A stretch of 21,954 nt of DNA from a virus: positions 1 to 21,954 of the IMG/VR virus record IMGVR_UViG_3300008266_000553. The stretch is one strand, 5' to 3'. How positions within the stretch are numbered: position 1 is the first letter of the stretch; the number at the start of each line of letters is the position of its first letter. Positions 1-8,444 of the stretch are shown here, piece by piece. Under the pieces are notes generated by a model. The model was given only the letters and a program-made list of their open reading frames with translations, ran no database searches and was not told the origin of the DNA. The position numbers and the translations under genes are program-made.

Positions 1-3000
1 AACTCTAAATTTACTAGTTGGTAAAACTTCAAACACTGTATATGTGTTGTTTACAGTTAAACCGGTAATTAATGATTTTTTAATTGAACTTAAACAATCG
101 ATGTGATTCACATAACCAACTGAATAATCGTAACTAAATGAATATCCACTTTCAGGTGCAACAACAAATGAATGATTAGATAAACTTGTACACGGTTTAT
201 ATTCCGCCATTATTAACCAATTAGTAATATTAATATCTTGTACGTTAACAATTTCTAATTCACCAGATATTAAAAAATCTTCTAAAGTTTGATTAGTGAA
301 AGTTCCATTAGCAAATTCCAATAAGACATTAGCAATATTACTTTGTTCAATTCTTATTATTTTAGAATCGTTTTTAAGTCCGTAATTGTACGAACTTAAT
401 ATTTCAGTATTTGATACTAATGTATATCCAGTATAATCGTCACACCATGTCACGCCAGTCTGTAAATCAATATCATATCCTTCATTGTTATCATAAGAAG
501 AAATATAAAATTCTTGATAATGGCTTCTAGCCGGAACATATGGGTCGTGTTCCGCCTTTAATTGCCAACCTTTAAAACGAACTCTAGATTCACAATTCGC
601 TCCGTCTAAAACACTAATGGTAAAATCGTCATTTTCTGTAACGCCTGTTATTTGAAAAGTACATCCACTTATGTATTGTAAACTATATCCCGAAACAAAA
701 TTTATGTTTAAGTTAGTTCCGGTTAAACAATCTGTGTATATATGTACCGGCCAACCATCTTGACTATTTTGTAATCCAACCGCATTTTCTAATTCAATTA
801 CTAAATTACCGGTTAATAAACAATCTTCAGTGCCTCCTTCATAAACATCACAACCACTTATTAAATTTACGTTTAACCCACAAGTTGATGGTGTAGTCAA
901 ATATTCCGCATTAAACATATAATCTAAATAATCGTTTACTGAACAATCATTTGTACCATATTTTATAGATGTTATTTCTATTTTATCAATACCGTCTGTA
1001 TCTACAAAAATATTATAAGTTAAAAGTGGTTTAGGTACTTGTGGACATGAACTATTTCCCGTTTCTGCGGTATATGGAGCATAACTATCAATACAACCGG
1101 GTTCATCCATAGTTTCTGAAGTATTGATATAATCATCAATTAAATTTGATAATGCGGTTATCCATAATTGTTTGATTTTCGTTACGTCAGGATTAATATA
1201 TTGTTTGTAATCACAAATTAACGCCAAATTTACTGGATCATTATTTGTTAAACTGGTACATCCTGTCATAGGGAATGGGTCAAATAATTGAGCACTATTT
1301 GTTGTGTTTGATGTCCCACTTATTATAACAGAATAATTTGTTCCTGAATAAACAACATCATCAATAATGATTACAGGATAATAAGTTACTCCGGTCAACT
1401 TAATTAAACCTCTAAAATTTTCTTCTGAACCTAATAATGTTTCTAAATCTTCTTCAATCGCTGTTTCAAAATCAGGAAATAATTCTTCAATAAACTTTTT
1501 AGGTTGACAACCAAATCTATATGGATATTTTGGTCTACCTAATACACCATTATCAATCACATTTCCACCTAACCATTGTGTTGTAGCAGGAATAAACTGG
1601 TCAATCATTTGTGTCCAGTATGGACTCATTCGATTTATATATTCTTCTACGTCAATAAAATTAAATGGGGTATATGTTGTTCTTGAAAGATAATCTCTAA
1701 AGACATCTTCCAATATTATATAATTCTTTTTATATCTTATTTTATGTGAGTTCTTTATAAGTCTACTTAAAACTTCATTTAGATACTCAGCAAAAGTTAC
1801 TCCTGTTTGTGGATATAATGTTGTGGTACCGAATGTTAATTCTAAGTTTCTAGATTTTCTATAGATGTCATAATCAACAGTTCTTGATGCTGAAAGATAC
1901 AGTTGTATGTTTTTTCTATTTAAAACAAAATATGAACTTTCACCAAAAATTTCACTCTTTCTATTATCTATATCCGCTTCTAATTCATAACCAGTATCTA
2001 ATCCAGGTAATGTTCTAAAAACATCAAAGTATTCTTCACCATATGTATATGGTTTCATTTTTGTCTTTAATGTTTTTGTTCTACCAGTTGTAATTGAATT
2101 ATCAACATCAAGTATATCTCTCGATCTATGGTCAATTGTTATATCATACCAACCTGCACCTTTTTCAAAAAAGATGTCGTTTGCTTCACTAAACGCTTTT
2201 CTTGGATAACCTGTACCTTCTTCAACAGGATACTCATCTCTAGTATATGTTGTTGAAGAAGTAATTACTGTATTAGTATATGTGTACGCACTTGGAATAA
2301 ATGTTGCAGTCGTTAAATTTTTGACACCTAATGTTACATCATAAATGTCTTGGTCAATATCAAACGATTTTGGAAATGATGTTACATTATAAACATATTC
2401 ATCAAATTGAATCATTGGTTCAGGTGCACCGATAAATTTTAAGAAAAATTCAATACATGATCTTGTTCCTTTTGATTTATATAAGTAAGCAAGATTAATG
2501 AGTATTCTTCTGTAAAATTCATATTCTGCTTCAATTTGATTATACCCTAAATTAACTCCGGTGTACTGTGAATCAATTCTTGTATATAAAATTTGGTCTA
2601 AGCTTTGTTCATCAAATAATTTAATTGTTGATAGACCTAACGTATTTGCTAAATTTTTTAAAAGTACGTCTGGTAAATTATTAATACCATCATAAGACAC
2701 ATTACGCATGTACGCGATATTGTCAATATATTTTTTTACTGTATCAAAACTTTGTCCATACAACTGAAAAACAGATTCCGCCTTCTTTTCTTCTGTATCA
2801 AACTCATAAAGTTGAGGTGATGACATAAATCTAACAAATAAGTTAGATTTATAATCGTCTATTTGGTCTGCAACATCAATTAAATCTGTGACATATTTTT
2901 CATAATTAACACCAAGTATTTCAATATTCCATCCATCTCTCGATATTGGCCAATTATATTCTACTGTTGCTAAAATGGTTTTTGAATTATCGGAATTGTC

Positions 3001-3816
3001 TTTAGGTATTAAAAACGGAGCGTTATATTTTGGTGTGGTTTCTCTATTTAATAATATTTCTTCTAAATCATCTAAACCATTAAAAAATTCTTCCGTTATT
3101 GAATCAGTTGGTCTAATCAAATAATTTCCCGTATATGCTGTAAGATTAGGGAAAGGTTGACCATTTACCTTGATTTTTATTTTATTTACCGCATTTGGTT
3201 CTACGTAATTTATAATACCATATGTTACACCATTTATATCAATCACATAATTTTTATATGAAGAATAAAAATTTCTTATTTCATTATCTGAGTCTGGTAT
3301 AATGTTACTTTTTGGTGTAGAAAAAACAACATCAATTGGATTAAAAAACAACGATGTTTGTATAAAGAATTCAGTGGTTTTTAAATTATTGTCATAAACA
3401 ATATTTTCCGCACTATAAGGACTCGCACTAGATGGTTTATTTTTATCAACTAAAACCGCTGCCGGATATTTTTTTATTATTCTTGATAATGAAACTAATA
3501 ATCTTTCTTTTAAGGAACCAAATAAAGATTTACCCGCATCATTCTTACTACCTTTAAATTTTACTTCTTCTTCTTTTTGTTTTTTAGACTGAGTTGTTAC
3601 TGATTTGGTTTCCTCCTTTAAATCATCAAGAGTTAAAAAATCTGAGAATGTACCTGTTCTAAATTTTTTACTGTCTTTTTCAGGGATAACTTTATCTAAA
3701 ATAAAATTAGTATTAGTTAATTGACTAGTACCATCGGTAATTTGATTACCAACTAAACTATCACTGAATGTTTGTGCCCCACTTGCGGCTTTACTTGGTA
3801 CTATATATTTGGCCAT
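1..3816 (-). CDS. Giant tail/baseplate structural protein, partial (3' end beyond left edge)
   Basis: I translated this frame by hand: it is open from an ATG at 3816 to the left edge, 1272 codons without a stop, so the C-terminus is missing. The N-terminus reads MAKYIVPSKAASGAQTFSDS. A charged Lys/Glu-rich stretch lies near residues 80-100. Residues 441-467 (NLAYLYKSKGTR, then IEFFLKFIGAPEP) resemble the 'KGT...lGa' motif of P2 gpI-type tail proteins, the family related to the T4 gp7 wedge core; this is a resemblance by eye only. From residue 853 onward there are 14 cysteines in 420 residues, against two in the first 852, with short repeats around DCL. The start overlaps the previous stop by one base (TAATG), suggesting coupled translation. 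Its place at the end of a baseplate operon supports a virion role. The exact identity (gp7-like, gp10-like or fibre-connector) is not settled. Confidence 0.85.
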   Translation of the reverse strand, partial: MAKYIVPSKAASGAQTFSDSLVGNQITDGTSQLTNTNFILDKVIPEKDSKKFRTGTFSDFLTLDDLKEETKSVTTQSKKQKEEEVKFKGSKNDAGKSLFGSLKERLLVSLSRIIKKYPAAVLVDKNKPSSASPYSAENIVYDNNLKTTEFFIQTSLFFNPIDVVFSTPKSNIIPDSDNEIRNFYSSYKNYVIDINGVTYGIINYVEPNAVNKIKIKVNGQPFPNLTAYTGNYLIRPTDSITEEFFNGLDDLEEILLNRETTPKYNAPFLIPKDNSDNSKTILATVEYNWPISRDGWNIEILGVNYEKYVTDLIDVADQIDDYKSNLFVRFMSSPQLYEFDTEEKKAESVFQLYGQSFDTVKKYIDNIAYMRNVSYDGINNLPDVLLKNLANTLGLSTIKLFDEQSLDQILYTRIDSQYTGVNLGYNQIEAEYEFYRRILINLAYLYKSKGTRSCIEFFLKFIGAPEPMIQFDEYVYNVTSFPKSFDIDQDIYDVTLGVKNLTTATFIPSAYTYTNTVITSSTTYTRDEYPVEEGTGYPRKAFSEANDIFFEKGAGWYDITIDHRSRDILDVDNSITTGRTKTLKTKMKPYTYGEEYFDVFRTLPGLDTGYELEADIDNRKSEIFGESSYFVLNRKNIQLYLSASRTVDYDIYRKSRNLELTFGTTTLYPQTGVTFAEYLNEVLSRLIKNSHKIRYKKNYIILEDVFRDYLSRTTYTPFNFIDVEEYINRMSPYWTQMIDQFIPATTQWLGGNVIDNGVLGRPKYPYRFGCQPKKFIEELFPDFETAIEEDLETLLGSEENFRGLIKLTGVTYYPVIIIDDVVYSGTNYSVIISGTSNTTNSAQLFDPFPMTGCTSLTNNDPVNLALICDYKQYINPDVTKIKQLWITALSNLIDDYINTSETMDEPGCIDSYAPYTAETGNSSCPQVPKPLLTYNIFVDTDGIDKIEITSIKYGTNDCSVNDYLDYMFNAEYLTTPSTCGLNVNLISGCDVYEGGTEDCLLTGNLVIELENAVGLQNSQDGWPVHIYTDCLTGTNLNINFVSGYSLQYISGCTFQITGVTENDDFTISVLDGANCESRVRFKGWQLKAEHDPYVPARSHYQEFYISSYDNNEGYDIDLQTGVTWCDDYTGYTLVSNTEILSSYNYGLKNDSKIIRIEQSNIANVLLEFANGTFTNQTLEDFLISGELEIVNVQDINITNWLIMAEYKPCTSLSNHSFVVAPESGYSFSYDYSVGYVNHIDCLSSIKKSLITGLTVNNTYTVFEVLPTSKFRV

Positions 3817-4736
3817 TATATTGTTGTAATAGTGTCAAAGTTTAGTGTTTCGTCAATATCTGTTCTCTGTTCACGAACTTCGTACAACGTTTCGTTAAAT
3901 TCATCCTTAACTTCATATAGGTTGTATTGCTTATAGATATTGTTGTTATTATCATAAATCGTATAAATACCGGAAGATACCGCCTTAGTTTGATTACCAT
4001 ACAACGCATTCGCCAATGTAGACGCATCATGTTCAACCATTTCTATCTCAATAGTTGTTGGGTTCACAAAAGTATTTGTAAGTATAATTTTTTGTGATGG
4101 TGAACCAATAAATGGTACTGTATTAGGTTTATTTGACGGAGCGGATGATGGTGTTACAGTTAAAAACATCAAATTTGTCGCTTGTTCGGTATATTGATAC
4201 CTTATAGATTTTTGTGTCGTACTTGTTAGATTTGATACAATAGGTGTACAATAAAAAGATGATGTAACTATTCTATAAAAGTTAGGTATTTTCTTATTAT
4301 CTACCGTGTTTATATATTCAACTCTATATCCAACTAATCCTTGAGGTGTAAATTTATTCCTATCTTCAGATGGTATGTTACTTAAGTCAATAATTAGTCC
4401 TCTTACCGATGGTAATGACGCCAAAATACCGCAATCAGAAATCGTAGTTCTGATTTGTTTTGGTCTAATATGTAGTGTATATATACCTAAATCTGAAAAG
4501 TCATCTGCACTTAATTTTAAATTATATAAACCACCCAAAATTTCAACATTAGGTGCATTTGTGTCATTTGTTGTATTTGCATTATGAAAAACAGGGGTCA
4601 ATATATCCTCTGAATTTAATTTTTTCATTGTTACCGGTGAAGTAGATGTCCTTTCAGAAACATAATGAAATATTATTTCAACATCCGCTGGTGAAACATC
4701 TGAAGGTCTTACTATACCATATGATCCTACTGCCAT
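3816..4736 (-). CDS. Hypothetical virion (baseplate-region) protein, 306 aa
   Basis: A complete reading frame starting MAVGSYGIVRPSDVSPADVE. I do not recognise the family with confidence. The sequence is rich in Thr, Asn, Ile and short beta-strand-like stretches, has no membrane segment or signal peptide and only two cysteines, so a beta-rich structural subunit is likely. It begins after a 25-base AT-rich gap, one of the few gaps in this module, and its TAA stop overlaps the ATG of the giant downstream gene by one base (TAATG), a sign of translational coupling. Its size and place among baseplate genes would fit a peripheral baseplate subunit of the gp8/gp9/gp11 kind, but no motif ties it to any of them. 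The product call is from context; the gene itself is secure from its length and packing. Confidence 0.85.
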   Translation of the reverse strand: MAVGSYGIVRPSDVSPADVEIIFHYVSERTSTSPVTMKKLNSEDILTPVFHNANTTNDTNAPNVEILGGLYNLKLSADDFSDLGIYTLHIRPKQIRTTISDCGILASLPSVRGLIIDLSNIPSEDRNKFTPQGLVGYRVEYINTVDNKKIPNFYRIVTSSFYCTPIVSNLTSTTQKSIRYQYTEQATNLMFLTVTPSSAPSNKPNTVPFIGSPSQKIILTNTFVNPTTIEIEMVEHDASTLANALYGNQTKAVSSGIYTIYDNNNNIYKQYNLYEVKDEFNETLYEVREQRTDIDETLNFDTITTI

Positions 4737-4761
4737 AAACTTTTATTAATAAATATGATTT

Positions 4762-5880
4762 TTATTGTTTTTTTACATTAAAAAATCCATTTCCATACAA
4801 GTCAAGTTCTCCAACATTATCAATTTCACATAATCTTAAATTATTTTCCAAAGGTGATTGTTTACCTCTTTCAATAAAAATGTCAGAATAGACTGTTGGT
4901 TCATCTATAAAACCAAGGAAATGTTCATTTCTTGTTATCAAATTATTGAATATTTCTTCTTTTGTATACCCTGATGTTGACCCGGTTATCATAGTATACC
5001 CATCACTATAATCGGTATAATATAAACCATCAATTGTATACGCACTATATCCTATACCATTATTCGTACCTGTTGTTACTCCACTATATGTGTTTGACCC
5101 ATATAATTTCAATTCAGAAATTCTACTTTTACCAATTGCAGCAAACGATATTGTGGTATATCCAGTATATCCTTGAACATAATCATAATCATTTAAATAA
5201 TCAATTGTTTGTCCCGTATTAATTGTAAATGGTATGGTAAATCCACTGAAAGTACCTAAAGGATTTGCAACTGAAATATTTTTAGGTATTGTTACTAATT
5301 TACTTAATTTCTGTTTAGACCAAGGTGAATCTAAAGTTATTGATATAGTATATCCTGACGATGTTGAATATGTATGTGTTAATGATGGTAATGACGCTGA
5401 TGGTGTTCCGTCTGTTATTGTAATTCCGGATACACTTCCATCACCCCAATTAATTGTATATGTTTGTTCTTTTAATGTTCTTAAAACTAAAGGGTCTGAG
5501 GTATTATATACTTGTATAGTTGAACCTGTTTGAGTGTAAGAAAAATTACATAATTGATTCATTTGAGTAATATTACCATCAAACCCAACCATTACACCCA
5601 TTTCATCAACACTACTTTCTAAAAAAATAGGTACATAATAATCATAACCAGTGTTACCAGTATATGTTACCCAAGTAGTTCCATTCCATCTATAATAACC
5701 ACTAGTGACTGTACCTCCACTTACATTAAAATATGTTGTACCGGTTTCAGGTGATAAGTTTGTACCTCCTGACCACGGAAATAAATTACCAAAACTATCA
5801 AACCAATATTGTCCTGTTAATGAATGTAGCTTAACTTTTGGTATTTGATTTATTAATATTTTATACGTATTTTTTTCCAT
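4762..5880 (-). CDS. Tail structural protein with PKD-like beta-sandwich motif, 372 aa
   Basis: The N-terminal part (about residues 20-85) is rich in Gly, Thr, Tyr and Trp, with strings such as WNGTTWVTYTGNTGYDYY, typical of surface-exposed beta structure in fibres or baseplate periphery. Residues 141-183 match the hallmark of PKD-like domains: YTINWGDGS at 141-149, then LTHTY near 167-171 and GYTISITL at 176-183, the usual WGDG...H.Y...GxYxIxL order. PKD folds commonly mediate protein or carbohydrate contacts on surfaces. The C-terminus (ENNLRLCEIDNVGELDLYG, then FFNVKKQ) has no family I know. The start lies two bases after the stop of the preceding gene and no Shine-Dalgarno sequence is present. 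A tail-fibre attachment or adhesion role is inferred from composition and place; it could equally be a baseplate decoration subunit. Confidence 0.85.
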   Translation of the reverse strand: MEKNTYKILINQIPKVKLHSLTGQYWFDSFGNLFPWSGGTNLSPETGTTYFNVSGGTVTSGYYRWNGTTWVTYTGNTGYDYYVPIFLESSVDEMGVMVGFDGNITQMNQLCNFSYTQTGSTIQVYNTSDPLVLRTLKEQTYTINWGDGSVSGITITDGTPSASLPSLTHTYSTSSGYTISITLDSPWSKQKLSKLVTIPKNISVANPLGTFSGFTIPFTINTGQTIDYLNDYDYVQGYTGYTTISFAAIGKSRISELKLYGSNTYSGVTTGTNNGIGYSAYTIDGLYYTDYSDGYTMITGSTSGYTKEEIFNNLITRNEHFLGFIDEPTVYSDIFIERGKQSPLENNLRLCEIDNVGELDLYGNGFFNVKKQ

Positions 5881-5882
5881 TT

Positions 5883-6680
5883 TTACATTTTCTCATAAAA
5901 TATTATTGGGTCATGAGCTTCACCAATTCTTGTTCCTGTGGTTCCACTAGTATATCTATACACTTCATAAGAATAATCTGAACGATTTATTTGCATTTTA
6001 TAATACATGTCTCTTGGCTCAATTACTTGTTGATTCATTGTTAATCCCGTTGTGGTAAAATCTAAAATAGTACCGTCTTTAGCATTATAAAATTTAGCGG
6101 TCATATAAAATGTGTTACCAGTTAAATTTGTTTCATTAAATGCTGAATCGTCACTAAACCAAAACAAATACATATTTTCTTTATTTTTATAGTTTGAACC
6201 CATAAAAACAGGTAAATGAATAAATCCATTCAACGTAGTGTACAAATATTTTTCACCTAATGGTAACGCCAAATTTTTTGCAAAAACTAGTCTTCTATTT
6301 GTTCTGTCGGGTATATCGCCATTTGGTGTTTTATAAAATTCTAATCTAAAAAAACTTTCGGTTGACTGTTTCAACATTAATTCGTTCTCTTTAGCTGTTA
6401 TTCCAACTAGTTCATAATCTAATCCGTTTGTGTATCCTGTTCCTGTTGAATCAATAAAATAAAAATAAAACCATATGTCTGTTTGTGAGACACCGTTTGA
6501 TGAGGTATATGGTTTATGTATATACCGCATAGTTTCATAATTTTCAATCGGATTAATAATACTTAATAAAGTTTCTCTTTCTAATTCTTGAAAATTTTCT
6601 TGCCAACCTAAATCAGTTTTAAATTGGTTTTCAGTATTCAATAAAATATTTTGGTCTTCCGTTTTTCTAAGAATTTCCAT
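5883..6680 (-). CDS. Hypothetical virion structural protein, 265 aa
   Basis: Complete frame beginning MEILRKTEDQNILLNTENQF. I do not recognise a family. The sequence is aromatic and Thr-rich (IWFYFYFIDSTGTGYTNGLD; NLTGNTFYMTAKFY; YEVYRYTSGTTGTRIGEA), with no cysteines, membrane segments or signal peptide, consistent with a beta-rich virion subunit. The short motif TGNT recurs here as in the genes on either side. The ATG directly follows the TAA of the 587-residue gene upstream (TAAATG) and the next gene starts two bases after this stop, so the three are almost certainly co-translated from one message. A role in the baseplate or fibre attachment region is inferred from this packing between large tail genes; nothing in the sequence names it more precisely. 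Confidence 0.82.
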   Translation of the reverse strand: MEILRKTEDQNILLNTENQFKTDLGWQENFQELERETLLSIINPIENYETMRYIHKPYTSSNGVSQTDIWFYFYFIDSTGTGYTNGLDYELVGITAKENELMLKQSTESFFRLEFYKTPNGDIPDRTNRRLVFAKNLALPLGEKYLYTTLNGFIHLPVFMGSNYKNKENMYLFWFSDDSAFNETNLTGNTFYMTAKFYNAKDGTILDFTTTGLTMNQQVIEPRDMYYKMQINRSDYSYEVYRYTSGTTGTRIGEAHDPIIFYEKM

Positions 6681-8444
6681 TTAACAGTCTATATTTCTAT
6701 TTTTAATTTTTATTATACCGTCCGCCTTATTTCTATATTGTTGTTCGTTTCTTAGGTAAAAATTTATATCATTATGTACATAATGATTATTATTCATGAA
6801 AGGAAAATCTGTCCCGTATCCATCAGGGTCAACATAACCATGGTCGTATAAGTCTCTCCATTTCCACAATTTTTCATTATTATCATATTTTACATTCTCA
6901 GGTAAATTAAAAATGTCATTTGTATTATACGATTCAACGTATGGTGATAACTCTCTTAGTTTAACTCTATTATGTGGTTGATAAAAAAGACCGACTAAAT
7001 TATCTGCGGACGCTCCAGAGTATGTTGTTGGATCGTCTTGATCATGGTCAAAAATTAAATTAGGTGTAGATAATTTATGAAACGCTTCACTTATTATTCT
7101 TTCTTTGAAATCTCTGTCATTATATTCTACAAACGCACCCGTAAGTGTTGACCCAACTGATAACGAATTACCTGAATTAAATGTAAACGCACTATAAATA
7201 GGTGTGTTAGAACTAAAACTTGTTGATGTTAATGATGTTTCTTCGCTGGTGTTACCACTAAAATGTTGGTCAATCCATGTGTCATGAAAATGAAATTTGT
7301 AACCTACTTTAGGTGGATAGTTAAAATACCCGTTTCCGTTCTTAAAGATTACTGACACATACACATCAGTTGGTGTGTACCCTAAATTATTTGTTATTCC
7401 AGTTAATATAAACGGTTGCTTAAATGAATAATACAACGACTCCATTCTATTTCTAACAACCAAATAATCATTTGTCCCCAAACTATTTTCAAATAATAAT
7501 TTCTTTTCTTCTTCCCATATTGATGATTCAAAACCTAACTTGTCTAATAAATAAGAATCATATGTTGTAAGTGTTTTATGTTTGTGTACATAATATTGTG
7601 ATGTCGTACCATTGATGTTATTTTTATCAATACATCTTTTACAAACCATAATGTTACTTAACGTATACCCTGTTTCAATTTGTGTTTGTAAAATATTCAA
7701 AACATATTTTGACGAATTATATGTTTCATCACCAACACTATCCACATAATATGTTCTTCCACTTAATGGTATTGAGTTATTAAACGAACCTCCTGATAAA
7801 ATCAGGTATTCTCCCGCAGATATTCCGTGTTCAACAGGTGATATAAACTTATAGTATTTACCACTAGTATATACTCTAAAAGGTATTCCATCTCCCGCAG
7901 TAAAATCTGCATATGTGTTACCTGTCAAAGTGTATCTCATGGGGAAAGAAGTGTCACCAGTATACACATAAGATAGATATAAATTCCAATTATGATATGG
8001 TGCCATAATTGGTGTTACAGTTGTATGTCCAGTATAACCTTCTACTGTTATATTTTGAGAAAATGTACCTAAAGTACTTCCTGAATTTGGTGAGTTTTTT
8101 TCTCTAACAACATCATTTCTTAAAAACGCAAATTCATTATATGGTAAAAACCCATCATTAGAACCTGTTCCATCGCCAAGTAAATATAAATCTCTAGATA
8201 ATGGAACATAAGATGTTTGTCCGGAAAATATATTTCTAAAAACCATTCTTATCTTACCATATATCTTATAGTTTTTACTATCATTTCTTTCTGTATTAAA
8301 TTGTTCTGCAATATCTAAAATAATATCTTTATCACCTTCTCTTAATAAATTTTCAGATTGAGATAAATTTATTCTTAGACTATTGTCTTGTTCGTTCGCC
8401 TTAAAAAATTTTTTTGTTGGTAAAACAATTCTTTTCTTTTCCAT
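6681..8444 (-). CDS. Hypothetical large virion structural protein, 587 aa
   Basis: Complete frame starting MEKKRIVLPTKKFF. It is rich in Thr, Tyr, Ser and Asn in beta-like stretches (for example EGYTGHTTVTPIM near 135-147, RYTLTGNTYADF near 170-181, and a Gly/Ser-rich region near 203-252). A CKRC pair at 268-271 could bind metal, although no second pair is near. A more alpha-like charged region follows (SSIWEEEKKLLFENSLG). No membrane segment is seen. The ATG overlaps the TAA of the 1439-residue gene upstream by one base (TAATG), so translation is probably coupled. I do not recognise the family; location after gp6 and a giant tail protein argues for a baseplate wedge or periphery component. 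It could correspond by position to gp7/gp8-region genes of T4, but no similarity to those is evident by eye. Confidence 0.85.
   Translation of the reverse strand: MEKKRIVLPTKKFFKANEQDNSLRINLSQSENLLREGDKDIILDIAEQFNTERNDSKNYKIYGKIRMVFRNIFSGQTSYVPLSRDLYLLGDGTGSNDGFLPYNEFAFLRNDVVREKNSPNSGSTLGTFSQNITVEGYTGHTTVTPIMAPYHNWNLYLSYVYTGDTSFPMRYTLTGNTYADFTAGDGIPFRVYTSGKYYKFISPVEHGISAGEYLILSGGSFNNSIPLSGRTYYVDSVGDETYNSSKYVLNILQTQIETGYTLSNIMVCKRCIDKNNINGTTSQYYVHKHKTLTTYDSYLLDKLGFESSIWEEEKKLLFENSLGTNDYLVVRNRMESLYYSFKQPFILTGITNNLGYTPTDVYVSVIFKNGNGYFNYPPKVGYKFHFHDTWIDQHFSGNTSEETSLTSTSFSSNTPIYSAFTFNSGNSLSVGSTLTGAFVEYNDRDFKERIISEAFHKLSTPNLIFDHDQDDPTTYSGASADNLVGLFYQPHNRVKLRELSPYVESYNTNDIFNLPENVKYDNNEKLWKWRDLYDHGYVDPDGYGTDFPFMNNNHYVHNDINFYLRNEQQYRNKADGIIKIKNRNIDC

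Noticed and set aside
5234-5533. Plus-strand open frame of 99 codons
   Set aside because: Antisense to the PKD-like tail gene, which has clear domain motifs; no independent support for a plus-strand gene anywhere in the window.
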